64,000 nt of DNA from assembly GCF_000648235.2 (NCBI RefSeq), contig NZ_AP017978.1, positions 124,001 through 188,000 of the forward strand, written 5' to 3'. The notes under the pieces are model-generated. The model saw only the letters and a program-made list of their open reading frames with translations, made no database searches and was not told the DNA's origin. Below are positions 1 through 8,296 of the stretch, piece by piece (within the stretch, counting starts at the first letter, position 1; every line of letters starts with the position of its first letter). A program made the translations under genes and the position numbers. Source of the DNA: Neochlamydia sp. S13. Lineage in GTDB: Bacteria > Chlamydiota > Chlamydiia > Chlamydiales > Parachlamydiaceae.

Positions 1-62
1 AAATTTAATTTTGTCATATTCAACTTAACTTTACAATGTAGACAGTGCCAAGGATTTTTATC

Positions 63-482
63 ATGAGCCTCCCTTCCTATCCCTTTATCGTCTATTCTAG
101 TGCTGAACCACCTTCAAAAATAATCGAAAAGCTAATCAGCATTATTAATGCTAAAAATGTTGCGTTATTTGCGCTTATCGATCATGCAGAAGAAGCTTTA
201 AAAAAAGGATTAAAGTTACCCTATGAACAGCTACTTATTTTTGGAGACCCTAAAACCGGTACTTTACTCATGCAAGAAAACCCTGCTATTGGGATAGAAC
301 TTCCTCTAAAAATTCTTGTATGGCAAAACGATGAAGGTCTTACCCAAATTGGTTATAAAGATCCTACCTGTTTAGCAGCAAACTATGGAATAAAAGAGAA
401 CCTTCAAATTTTACAAAAAATGAACGATACCCTTAACACGTGGGTAAAAATAGCACTTCAACAAGACAAGGAAATTATATGA
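63..482 (+). CDS. DUF302 family protein
   Basis: Small protein of about 139 aa with the DUF302 pattern: an ALIDHAEEALKKGL segment, then LLIFGDPKTGTLLM and ELPLKILVWQNDEG, ending in a YKDP stretch. DUF302 proteins are small soluble or periplasmic proteins of unknown biochemical role. A GTG at 45 is possible, but the ATG at 63 is preferred because AAGGA lies 8-9 nt upstream of it. No signal peptide is visible from this start. The stop codon overlaps the next gene (ATGA), so the two are probably co-translated. The family call is firm; the function is unknown. Confidence 0.8.
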   Translation: MSLPSYPFIVYSSAEPPSKIIEKLISIINAKNVALFALIDHAEEALKKGLKLPYEQLLIFGDPKTGTLLMQENPAIGIELPLKILVWQNDEGLTQIGYKDPTCLAANYGIKENLQILQKMNDTLNTWVKIALQQDKEII

Positions 483-895
483 GCACAAACAAAATTAATA
501 AGTCTGAAATAGATAAGGCATTGAAAGGCAATTGGAAAGTGATAGGCTGCCAACTTAATGGCCTTTGGTTACCTTCTGCCATATTTGAGAACTTCATCTA
601 TAGCTTTTCTGATGTGGAGCATTTTAAATTAGCCTGGGGCGAATTAACTTTTCCCAACTACGTAGGAGGCTTTCCTAAAAGCGATAAAGGTAGGATATCT
701 ATTAATATTGATTTTCAACCTTACCAGATAGATTTAATTCCTCATTCAGGGCCTTTTGCCGAAAAAGCCTTTAAAGGTATATTTGAACTCGATCATGACA
801 TTCTAAAAGCTAATTTTGCTTTTCCAGAAATAGAGAGACCTCACTTTTTTTCTGCTAAGCAAGGACATGTATATGAAATCTGGCAAAGAATATAA
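479..895 (+). CDS. TIGR03067-like small domain protein
   Basis: About 138 aa. It shows the pattern of the TIGR03067 family best known from Planctomycetes: an opening GNWKVIGCQLNG (typically GxWxvvxxexdG), a central IDLIPHSGP (the family's P..ID), then GIFELDHDILKANFAF and ERPHFFSA before the C-terminus. It is a lipocalin-like beta domain of unknown function. The start ATG overlaps the TGA of the DUF302 gene by 4 nt, which makes this start preferable to one 13 codons further upstream. No signal peptide is seen. The presence of a planctomycete-type family fits the PVC superphylum. Family assignment rests on pattern only. Confidence 0.65.
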   Translation: MSTNKINKSEIDKALKGNWKVIGCQLNGLWLPSAIFENFIYSFSDVEHFKLAWGELTFPNYVGGFPKSDKGRISINIDFQPYQIDLIPHSGPFAEKAFKGIFELDHDILKANFAFPEIERPHFFSAKQGHVYEIWQRI

Positions 896-1035
896 ATAAA
901 GGGGATTTTTTTGCCTCACTAGAAAAGATTTCAAAAATTAAAAAATATTTTTTATTACCCTAGCAAATTAAAAATATGACGAATTTTTATCAAGAAGGCT
1001 AAAACAAAAAGATATATTAAAAAATATTTGTTTAT

Positions 1036-2043
1036 TTATGAAGATAAAGGAGTAATTTTCCAGCAACGATGAATTTTAGGATCATGAAAATCTAAAGGCA
1101 AAGTTTTAGTAGAGATGTCGATAATCGAACAAGTGCTAAAAAGGCTTTTATCAAAAACAAAGGTGCGCGAATTAGTGCTGAAAAATATTATTCCTTTTTT
1201 GCAAAGAAGTTTAATAGCTTTAGACAATAAGTCCACATAATCGATTTGGATATCAAACATTTCAAGCATTTTTTTCGAGCGCGAGATGGTAGGAGGATCG
1301 ATAATAATAATGTCGTATTTAGTGCCTGTACGGCTTTCTTGGTTTAGAAATTTTAAGCAGTCTTCACGAATAATAGGATTTTTTTTCAAAGGAAGAGCAT
1401 TAAGCTCAAAGTTGTCAGCTCCCCAGGCGGTGTAAGTGTTCGACATATCCACGCTTTTTGTAAAAGTTGCTCCAGCTCTCGCCGCATGTACACTAAAAGC
1501 GCAAGTGTAGGCAAACAGATTTAAAACTCTTTTGCCTGGACAGGCTGCCGCCACTATTTGACGAGTCTCCCGATGATCTAAAAAAAGCCCCGTATCTAGG
1601 TAATCACGAAGATTAATTTTAAACTTCACCCCATATTCATGCCCGATAAAATACTCTTTAGAGCTCTCCTTCTTTTCATATTGCTCCATTTTTTGTCGCC
1701 GCACACGCGTGCGCCAATAGATCAAAGCAGGAGTGACGCCAAAAAGAGATCTTAAGGCTTGCTCAACTTCTTCCTTTAATTCAGCTGAAGGTTCAGGAGC
1801 TTCTCTCGTGCGAGAAAAATAATGTACACAAAACCTTCCTGCATAAAAATCGATTGCTAAAGGATAATGCCTTATCTCACGATCATAAATGCGAAAGCAA
1901 TCAGTAGTCGTGCGCTTTGCCCATTTGCGAATGTGACGGTAATTTTTTCTAAGGCGATTTTTAAAAGAGGAAGTTTTATCTTCTCCATCTGCTATGGACG
2001 GAAGATATAAGGCGACTTCATTCATTACCATTATCCTATTCAT
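1036..2043 (-). CDS. RlmK-like 23S rRNA methyltransferase (stand-alone)
   Basis: A 335-aa class I SAM-dependent methyltransferase. It resembles the C-terminal half (RlmK) of the E. coli fusion RlmL/RlmKL, which makes m7G2069 in 23S rRNA. The N-terminal part has NRLRKN...KWAKR...CFRIYDREIRHYPLAID, the typical RlmK entry. The catalytic part has DYLDTGLFLDHR, the SAM-binding stretch LNLFAYTCAFSVHAARAGA, VDMSNTY and the DPPT motif (IIIDPPTISRS). The THUMP/RlmL half is absent. An alternative is an RlmI-type m5C enzyme. The gene stands alone, convergent to the upstream pair. ATG at 2043 is used; in-frame ATGs at codons 5 and 7 are possible. Confidence 0.8.
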   Translation of the reverse strand: MNRIMVMNEVALYLPSIADGEDKTSSFKNRLRKNYRHIRKWAKRTTTDCFRIYDREIRHYPLAIDFYAGRFCVHYFSRTREAPEPSAELKEEVEQALRSLFGVTPALIYWRTRVRRQKMEQYEKKESSKEYFIGHEYGVKFKINLRDYLDTGLFLDHRETRQIVAAACPGKRVLNLFAYTCAFSVHAARAGATFTKSVDMSNTYTAWGADNFELNALPLKKNPIIREDCLKFLNQESRTGTKYDIIIIDPPTISRSKKMLEMFDIQIDYVDLLSKAIKLLCKKGIIFFSTNSRTFVFDKSLFSTCSIIDISTKTLPLDFHDPKIHRCWKITPLSS

Positions 2044-2410
2044 ATTTATTAGAGAAAATTGCTTTAGAAGGTCTACTAAAAATCGATAGACTTCGCAAGA
2101 ATAGCTTTTGATACTAAATTTTTTTAAAGTTTAAGGAAAGCTTTTTAATAGAAATCTCTTTTCAAACAAGTAATTTTTAAGACGAAGAACCCTATCTAAA
2201 ATCCTATATGCTGTCGTAAGGGCTTAGAAGAGTCCAGTTACTTGCCTGCCAATCACTAAAAGAGAATGACCTAAGAAATTATCAGTATTTAAAGGCGGAG
2301 TATCCATGGAGGGTCGGTAGAAAAGAGAATAGAGGCACAATAATCTACCTTTTAATAAGGTCTTCAGAAACGTTTACTTTATTACCCTAATTTTTAAGAA
2401 AAAAACTACT
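2044..2410. other. Gene-free interval
   Basis: About 370 bp between the methyltransferase start and the terminator of the next minus-strand pair. I see no convincing ORF, RNA gene or repeat. It must hold the promoter of the methyltransferase gene, which I cannot place with confidence. Confidence 0.5.
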
Positions 2411-2434
2411 CAGGGGTGCATTAAAGCACCCCTG
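2411..2434 (-). terminator. Rho-independent terminator of the BON/stress pair
   Basis: Perfect 9-bp inverted repeat CAGGGGTGC / GCACCCCTG with a 6-nt loop, starting 12 nt beyond the stop codon at 2446. Read on the minus strand, the hairpin is followed by a run of T residues a few bases on (AGTAGTTTTTTT). The plus strand has no T run, so it serves the minus-strand genes. Confidence 0.85.
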
Positions 2435-2445
2435 AACATCGATTC

Positions 2446-3033
2446 TTAAAGTTTGCTTTCCGATGTCTCGTTTGTGGAAGAGATATCTTTAGCTCCTTCG
2501 TTTTTCATGATCTCGTAAGCACGAGTCACTTCCTCGGGCGTATCAGCATGCGCGCTGATTAAAATATTGCCAGCCTTTAAGCCAGCTTCATATTTTTTTG
2601 CTTCATTTTCTGGAATTCCTGCACCAACAATGGCTCCTACCAAAAGACCTAAGCCTCCTCCTACAGCCGAACCACTTAAAGCAGCCATAATCGGGCCAGC
2701 AGCAATAAGAGCTCCTAGTCCGGGGATAGCTAACGAGCCAATTCCAGCCAGCAATCCCAAAGAACCACCAAGCACTCCACCTGCCGCAGCTCCTACAGCT
2801 CCCATTTCAGAAGCTTTAGAGCCCGTGCTGCTAGAAGAGAGGTCCTTATCAGCCGTTCTTGCAGAGTCTCCTTCCATAGCTTCGCCCTGCCTATTAGAGG
2901 TAACTTTCGGCTGATTTTGATCAGGAGAAAGGATAGAAATATCCTCATTATGAAATCCGGCAGATAGAAGTTGTGATACAATTCGTTGAGCCTGAGCTTC
3001 ACTACTAGCTAAGCCAAAAACTACTTTTTTCAT
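2446..3033 (-). CDS. Glycine-zipper membrane protein, general-stress (YflT/GsiB-like) type
   Basis: 195 aa from the preferred start. The N-terminal ~45 residues (KKVVFGLASSEAQAQRIVSQLLSAGF..EDISIL) form a small alpha/beta domain like the 'general stress protein 17M / YflT' domain. A low-complexity linker follows, then about 70 very Gly/Ala-rich residues with GxxxG repeats that probably span or insert in a membrane, and a second alpha/beta tail (NILISAHADTPEEVTRAYEIMKNEGA). GGAGG sits 5 nt before the ATG at 3033; the ATG at 3045 overlaps that ribosome site and is rejected. It follows the BON gene by 15 bp and ends at a clear terminator. Role inferred: envelope stress. Confidence 0.7.
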   Translation of the reverse strand: MKKVVFGLASSEAQAQRIVSQLLSAGFHNEDISILSPDQNQPKVTSNRQGEAMEGDSARTADKDLSSSSTGSKASEMGAVGAAAGGVLGGSLGLLAGIGSLAIPGLGALIAAGPIMAALSGSAVGGGLGLLVGAIVGAGIPENEAKKYEAGLKAGNILISAHADTPEEVTRAYEIMKNEGAKDISSTNETSESKL

Positions 3034-3048
3034 AACAGCCTCCATAAA

Positions 3049-3441
3049 TTAATATTTTTTTCCGGTTATTTCTAGTTGATTCTCTATTTTTTTTATTCCA
3101 GGAATCTCTTTGGTTTTTCCAATAATAATTTCTCTTTCTTCAAGTGTGGCAATAGGACCCCGTAAAGTCACCACTCCATCAATTGTTATAATTCTAATGT
3201 TCTTTGCATTCATAGACAAAGAATCATCTTTCACTATAGCCTGACGAATTTTTTGGGTAATGGTACGATCTGCTTCACTTTCCGATTGATCTAATGGAGT
3301 TTTTTCTACTGCATAGCGATCAGCTTTATCCCTTAAATAATCTGAGTGCTCTCCTTTGGGTGAAGAAGGGACAGATTTATCCTTGTTATCACAAGAAATA
3401 ACAGCTAAAGATAGCAGCGTCATTAAAAAAATTTTTTTCAT
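3049..3441 (-). CDS. BON-domain lipoprotein
   Basis: 130 aa. N-terminal signal MKKIFLMTLLSLAVISC with a lipobox ending in Cys17, so the protein should be lipidated. Residues ~58-130 form one BON (OsmY/transport-associated) domain: TITQKIRQAIVKDDSLSMNAKN..IITIDGVVTLRGPIATLEER..I....PGIKKIENQLEI. BON proteins protect or bridge envelopes under osmotic stress and bind phospholipid. AGGAGG lies 6 nt before the ATG. It is the first gene of a two-gene unit with the glycine-zipper protein, consistent with a joint envelope-stress role. Confidence 0.88.
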   Translation of the reverse strand: MKKIFLMTLLSLAVISCDNKDKSVPSSPKGEHSDYLRDKADRYAVEKTPLDQSESEADRTITQKIRQAIVKDDSLSMNAKNIRIITIDGVVTLRGPIATLEEREIIIGKTKEIPGIKKIENQLEITGKKY

Positions 3442-3592
3442 AGAAACCTCCTAAAAGTTAACCATAATTTGTAAATAGAACCTTATATGCAAATCTTAAT
3501 TTCAATCTAACGTGGTGGCATTATCTAAAAAGACACCCAGTAGAATAAAAATTTTCCTCGCAAGATCAAATTAACAACAGGGCACACTGTTA

Positions 3593-3647
3593 CCTATCGA
3601 ACGCCATTTCTCGCCTTAACTTTAGTGTCAGGAAATGGCAGGATAGG
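3593..3647. repeat. Imperfect inverted repeat in a gene-free gap (3442-4028)
   Basis: Arms 3593-3610 (CCTATC..GCCATTTC) and 3632-3647 (GAAATGGC.GGATAGG) can form a stem of about 15 bp with a small internal bulge and a 21-nt loop. It lies in a 587-bp gap between the promoter side of the BON gene and the 3' end of mgtE. No T run follows on either strand, so I do not call it a terminator. Nothing else recognisable is in the gap. Confidence 0.5.
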
Positions 3648-4028
3648 AAACACTCAATAAAAAAACTAAACTAACAAAACTCTTTAGAGTAAAGCCTAAT
3701 TCTTTAGTATTTCAGCTTTTAGTACTCTACTCACTTATTCTTTTAGATTTATAAAAGTATGGTGGTGTCAGCACAGCTTTTTTGTTATTAAAGTCCTTAT
3801 TTAATTAAGGCTTTTTCCAGTGCTTTAACTTTTAAAATATTTTCTCTTAATTTTTAATTTTATCCATTAGGCTGTATGAGATATACAATCTATCTTAAAG
3901 TAATTTTTGTCTACAGTAAATGTTGCTTTCTTGATTGAATAAATGCTTTTTCAAAAAACAAATTAATATATTAAAAAAATCCAGGAAAAGCCTCTAAAAA
4001 AAACTTAAACTCAATTTTTTTGAAATAT

Positions 4029-5405
4029 TCATAATAATGAGCCTTTGAGTATTACCATCGCCAAGGTAAAATAGATGACGATTCCTACTACATCTACAAT
4101 GGTAGCCACTAAGGGAGCTGAAGAGGTAGCGGGATCAAATCCTAGACGGCGTAAAACAAAAGGCAACATAGCTCCTGAAAGTGATCCCCATAGTACCACT
4201 CCTATTAAAGAAAAAAAGATAGTAACGGCCATTAAAAACCAATGTTCACCATATGCATGCCCTAAAGTCCCCCATAGCGATACCCGAATAAACCCTACCA
4301 CCCCTAATACTAAGCCTAAGGAGGCGCCTAAAAGAAATTCTCCCCGCATAATATTCCACCAATCTTTGAGCTTCACTTCACCTAAAGCCATTGCGCGAAT
4401 AATAAGGGTAGAAGATTGTGAGCCCGCATTTCCCCCACTGGAAATTATCAAAGGAAGAAATAAAGCTAAAACGACAGCTCTTGAAATTTGATTTTCGAAG
4501 AAACTCATGGCTGTAGCTGTAAACATTTCGCCTACAAATAGTATGACCAGCCAACGAGCTCTTTTTTTTATCAATTCAAAAAAAGGAGTCTCCAAATAAG
4601 GCTCATCTAGAGCATCACTTCCACCAATTTTATGCACTTCGTTAGTATTTTCTTCAGAAGCTAATCGCAAAATATCATCAATGGTGACGATACCTAGCAA
4701 AACTCCTTCATCATTTATAACTGGTAAAGCAACGCGATTATATTCTTTAAATATATTAATAGCTTCTTCAGCTGCATCATGAACGGATAAAGCTAAAAAT
4801 TTTTGATCCATAATTTGGGCGATTTTATACTCTTTTGGATGAAAAAGTATCTCTTTAAGCCTTAAATCATCAATCAAGATACCTGCATCATCCACCACGT
4901 AAATTACATCAATTGTTTCACTATCTTTTCCATACTCTCTAATATAATCAAATACCTGTTCTATACTCCAATTCATCTTGACTGCTATATAATCCGTAGT
5001 GATCAGCCGTCCTACGCTATCTTCCGGATAGCCTAGCAAGGTTAAAGTTTCAAGGCGTTGCTCCGGGGGCAAAAGTTTTAAATAATCTTCCACTACCTGC
5101 TGAGGTAATTCTTCTAAAAGAGCAGTACGATCATCAGATCGCATAGCTGTTAGCATGCTTGCAATTTGCGTAGAAGATAATGAGTGCAAAATTTGCTTTT
5201 TTTGCTTATCAGAAAGATAATCAAATGTTTCAGCTGCTTGTTGAGGAGATAACAAAGTAAAAACAAATAATCGATCAGGCATAGTTTTTTTTTCTATCAG
5301 ATCGGCTATTTCAAATCCTGAGAGAGATTTTAAACTCTCCTGCAATTCTTGATCTTTTTTATCTTTAATTAAATGATTGAGGGAGGTCAAAGGGGAGACT
5401 TTCAT
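4029..5405 (-). CDS. mgtE: Magnesium channel MgtE
   Basis: 458 aa, normal length for MgtE, a homodimeric Mg2+ channel of the inner membrane. Residues ~30-130 form the helical N domain (LFVFTLLSPQQAAETFDYL...LLEELP). Residues ~135-260 form a CBS pair that senses Mg2+ (VGRLITTDYIAVKMN..., LPVINDEGVLLGIVTIDDILR). Residues ~285-458 hold five membrane helices with the signature SGGNAGSQSSTLIIRA and the C-terminal pore region SSAPLVATIVDVVGI, whose Asp lines the ion site. The gene is monocistronic. Long AT-rich gaps lie on both sides, and no M-box riboswitch is evident upstream. Confidence 0.95.
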   Translation of the reverse strand: MKVSPLTSLNHLIKDKKDQELQESLKSLSGFEIADLIEKKTMPDRLFVFTLLSPQQAAETFDYLSDKQKKQILHSLSSTQIASMLTAMRSDDRTALLEELPQQVVEDYLKLLPPEQRLETLTLLGYPEDSVGRLITTDYIAVKMNWSIEQVFDYIREYGKDSETIDVIYVVDDAGILIDDLRLKEILFHPKEYKIAQIMDQKFLALSVHDAAEEAINIFKEYNRVALPVINDEGVLLGIVTIDDILRLASEENTNEVHKIGGSDALDEPYLETPFFELIKKRARWLVILFVGEMFTATAMSFFENQISRAVVLALFLPLIISSGGNAGSQSSTLIIRAMALGEVKLKDWWNIMRGEFLLGASLGLVLGVVGFIRVSLWGTLGHAYGEHWFLMAVTIFFSLIGVVLWGSLSGAMLPFVLRRLGFDPATSSAPLVATIVDVVGIVIYFTLAMVILKGSLL

Positions 5406-5956
5406 GAAAAAACCTTCTTCTACTCTTTTGTAAGCTTTTATTCATAGCCGATGTGCGATTATCTTCACAATTTATTTCTTGGCCTTGCCCCCCTAAGGTC
5501 CCCCAAGATAAAAAGCTTTTTATTTGCTAAAACTCCCTTACAAAAAAGTTATAAGCTTGCTCCTGTTTATATGTAAGCGGTCTTGATAAAAACAATTAAA
5601 TTTCCAATCAATTAGACATACAACATACAAAAACGAATAAGAAAAAACTTCTTACAGCTTACTCCTCAAAGCTAACTTAAAGGATATAAATCAAAGAAGA
5701 AGTTGTAGATGAAAATTTCTTGAAAACTACTCAAATGATTAATAAAAAGAATACTTTTTATTTTTCAGCAAGCCCAGAAAAAAGGATTTTTGGATGAAGG
5801 AACACTAACAGTGTGCCTCTCCTATTTTTTCTATTTCATGAGCCCTCAAGTGATTACATAAAAAATTTAAACAAACCTAAACGGTGCCAATTATATTTAT
5901 ATATATATAAAATAAATTTTAAGATATTTTGAGGTTAGCATACATAGTTTATTTTA
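5406..5956. other. Gene-free interval between divergent genes
   Basis: About 550 bp between mgtE (minus) and the small secreted-protein gene (plus). It is AT-rich and carries a TATATATATATAAAATAAAT stretch at about 5897-5916 that could supply promoter elements for the plus-strand gene. I see no ORF, RNA gene or transposon end. Confidence 0.45.
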
Positions 5957-5965
5957 GGAGGTTTT

Positions 5966-6304
5966 ATGAATATAAGCTTTACTCGTTGTTGTGGTTTTTC
6001 TCTTTTCATTTTAGGAGGGATTTTATTACCTCTTCAGGCTGATCCTAGTAATCAAGGCAAGCCTGCTCCTTCGCAATATCCTCAACCCAGTCCTAAGAAA
6101 ACGCAAGCTTATATGCCCTCGCCTGCAGATCAAAATTATAATAACCTTACTGACCCTTCTGCTAATCCTAGCAATATTCCCCCTTCTAATCCTCCTGGCT
6201 TTTATGGCGGGTTTTATGGGTCACCGCCACCCCCTACAGCTAAACAGTCATTTCCCGATAAAGCTGCAGCGGATGAGCTTTATAAGCATATTCAAAGCAG
6301 GTGA
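5966..6304 (+). CDS. Small secreted proline/asparagine-rich protein
   Basis: 112 aa with no recognised domain. It has a clear Sec signal: basic/polar start MNISFTRCCG, hydrophobic core FSLFILGGILLPL and a likely cut after LQA (about residue 25). The mature part is disordered, rich in Pro, Asn, Ser and Tyr, with a GFYGGFYGSPPPP segment and a short charged helix at the end (DKAAADELYKHIQSR). AGGAGG lies 5 nt before the ATG, so it is surely expressed. It could be an envelope-associated or exported host-interaction protein; the function is unknown. Confidence 0.75.
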   Translation: MNISFTRCCGFSLFILGGILLPLQADPSNQGKPAPSQYPQPSPKKTQAYMPSPADQNYNNLTDPSANPSNIPPSNPPGFYGGFYGSPPPPTAKQSFPDKAAADELYKHIQSR

Positions 6305-6534
6305 GCCTTAATTAAGGCTAATCTGCGATTTTATCCTTAAAGTGGATAGAAACCGGCAAGGGGTAAGAGCCAGATATAAGGATTTTTATCGCACTTAAGA
6401 TAAAACTGGATTATGCCTAATAGCCAATCCACAGAATTTTTTTCCTATCGTGTCATCTTTTTTGCAGAAAACGGATTTAAGACGCCACTTCCATGAAGAA
6501 AAAAGCAGCGTAGGGAACTAAAATTATTTCAGGA

Positions 6535-6567
6535 GCAGCTGAGTATGCTTAAAATTACTCAGCCTGC
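6535..6567. repeat. Hairpin downstream of hsp20
   Basis: Arms GCAGCTGAGTA (6535-6545) and TACTCAGCCTGC (6556-6567) pair over 11 bp with one bulged base around a 10-nt loop. It lies ~75 bp beyond the hsp20 stop; on the minus strand a weak AT-rich tail follows (GAAATAATTTTAG). A possible but not typical terminator. The rest of 6305-6639 holds nothing I recognise. Confidence 0.45.
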
Positions 6568-6639
6568 TGCCTTAGCTATATTATAAGACTTTGGTGAAGT
6601 AGAAGGTAATAGGTTTTTTACCCTCTTCTCACTGCTTTT

Positions 6640-7068
6640 TTATTTTTCGCTTTTCACAGAGATCCGTTTAGCTTCGGAAGATTTTGCTTTTTGAAAGCTA
6701 ATCTGTAAAACACCATCTTTATAAGAGGCTTGAGGTTCTTCACGATCGTTAACTTGTTCGGGGAGAGCTACGCTATAAGAAAATGAACGCATCGATCTTC
6801 TATAAAATTTCTTATCTCTATCACTTTCTTCTTCTTTTTTTTCTCCTTTAATCCACAGAACACCTTTATTTAAATTAATTTCAATTTCCTCCGGATTTAA
6901 ACCAGGCATAGCGGCTTCTACGACAATGTTGTTATTTTTGTCCTCATAAATAGTAAGCCCTTGATCTCTTTCCTCACCATAAAATTGCTCAAGCTCACGC
7001 ATGAGATTTTTTGGAAAACGAAATAAGGGGTCACGATTGAAAATGGAAGGGAATAGGTTAAAAGACAT
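6640..7068 (-). CDS. Hsp20 small heat-shock protein
   Basis: 142 aa, normal length for bacterial Hsp20. Residues ~38-135 are the alpha-crystallin domain: YEDKNNNIVVEAAMPGLNPEEIEINL, WIKGEKKEEE, and the terminal ASYKDGVLQISF (consensus AxxxnGvL). These ATP-independent chaperones hold unfolded proteins for DnaK/ClpB. The C-terminal IxI-like tail reads RISVKSEK. AAGGAGG lies 7 nt before the ATG. I looked for a CIRCE operator (TTAGCACTC-N9-GAGTGCTAA) upstream and did not find one. Monocistronic. Confidence 0.93.
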   Translation of the reverse strand: MSFNLFPSIFNRDPLFRFPKNLMRELEQFYGEERDQGLTIYEDKNNNIVVEAAMPGLNPEEIEINLNKGVLWIKGEKKEEESDRDKKFYRRSMRSFSYSVALPEQVNDREEPQASYKDGVLQISFQKAKSSEAKRISVKSEK

Positions 7069-8280
7069 TTTATACCTCCTTAAAATCAGTTATAGGATTA
7101 AACGAACGATATAAATTAATACCTTTTTATCATATCTAATGATTAACTGTCAAAAGGATAGGCGTCACTAATAATTTAAAAAGTGATTCGGCAGATTGCC
7201 GGCAATTTTTCGGGCTTGCTGTGTAAATAACCTAATCGCTTGTCGTTTATGAGCTCCCTTATACTAGCTCTTATTCCCTTTATTGGTCCCTCTTAAGCTT
7301 TGAAAACTTTAATCTCTTTCATTTTATTTATAGTTAAAGGCTTAATGGAGAGTCCTGCTTGCTGATAGGCTAGTTTTGCAGAACTAAAATTTCCTCCAAA
7401 GCCCCGCTTCATGCAAACCATAGCTATGCCAGCAAGAAAGCTTCTCTAATACTTGCCAGTCTTCTGCCAAAACTTCCTAGCGCTATTATCTTCCCCCAGC
7501 CTTTAGCAAATTTTGAGGCATCTTTTCTCTTTTTCTCCATGAATGGATTGCCTCTTCACTTAACCTGACTTCTCGTCGCATTCTTGGTATTTGTGGATGA
7601 TTTGTCACCCTGTTTTTCCTATTATCTATCGATTTATCTATCGATCGATAAGCTATTATCCCTCTCCTGGCACAAATTCTGTTTGCCTTCAGGCCATGGT
7701 CTAATTGTCTATAGAAATAGATCCTAAGCAAAAGGAGTAAGGATTTCTCTGGCTCTCAAGTCTCGTATACAACAGGACAGCTTGATCCCTAATGCCTAGG
7801 ATTATAGAGTTAAATACAATTTTTGAGAAAAACCTGCCAAAGAAAAGCCCATAACTTTGTAAGTTTCAAAAGCTTTCGAATAAAATGTTAACTTCTTTTT
7901 ATTAAAATAAATTTTTACCTCCCAAATCTTCAGAAAACCTAAGTCATCTACCCGTGTAAAAAATTATATTTATGAAGCTTGGTTTTTTGGTAAAATCAGG
8001 CTTTGAAGCCTTTTTTACCCAACTACAAGCAAGCTAAATAAGCAAATAAAAAATATAATTAATATTTTTTTTCATCAACTTGGATGACACAAAAAAGACA
8101 AAAATGTAAAAGGAGTAAGCCAAGCGTTTGACATAAACAAAGCACTTATTTAGCATAAGTGTCATTTTTACTGTAATCTCTCGAGTACTAGGCTATACTA
8201 CGAGAGCATTATTAAAATTGCCCATTTTTATTTCATAAGCTGACCCTTACACGAGAAGCTGAAAACTTAATCTACAAGCC
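7069..8280. other. Long gene-poor interval with a possible gene remnant
   Basis: About 1.2 kb without a gene I can defend. On the minus strand, 7293-7445 reads about 50 open codons (AGIAMVCMKRGFGGNFSSAK, then LAYQQAGLSIKPLTINKMKE), cut off by a stop at 7446-7448, which looks like the tail of a broken gene. An 81-codon minus-strand frame at 7486-7731 is basic and of odd composition (repeated ATCGAT-type sequence around 7620-7650); I do not believe it is coding. The remainder is AT-rich with no repeats or RNA genes that I recognise. Confidence 0.35.
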
Positions 8281-8296
8281 TTAAGGAAACATTACT

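Noticed and set aside
3581..5817. 12-bp inverted match GGCACACTGTTA / TAACAGTGTGCC flanking mgtE, as ends of a transposon
   Set aside because: A 12-bp match is expected by chance in 64 kb and nothing else supports a mobile unit.
5406..5965. M-box or other magnesium riboswitch for mgtE
   Set aside because: No conserved M-box helices were found in the minus-strand leader; only AT-rich sequence is present.
7069..7300. CIRCE operator for hsp20
   Set aside because: No TTAGCACTC-N9-GAGTGCTAA or close variant was found upstream.
7486..7731. 81-codon basic frame as a gene
   Set aside because: No ribosome site and an odd composition driven by ATCGAT-like repeats; no family resemblance.
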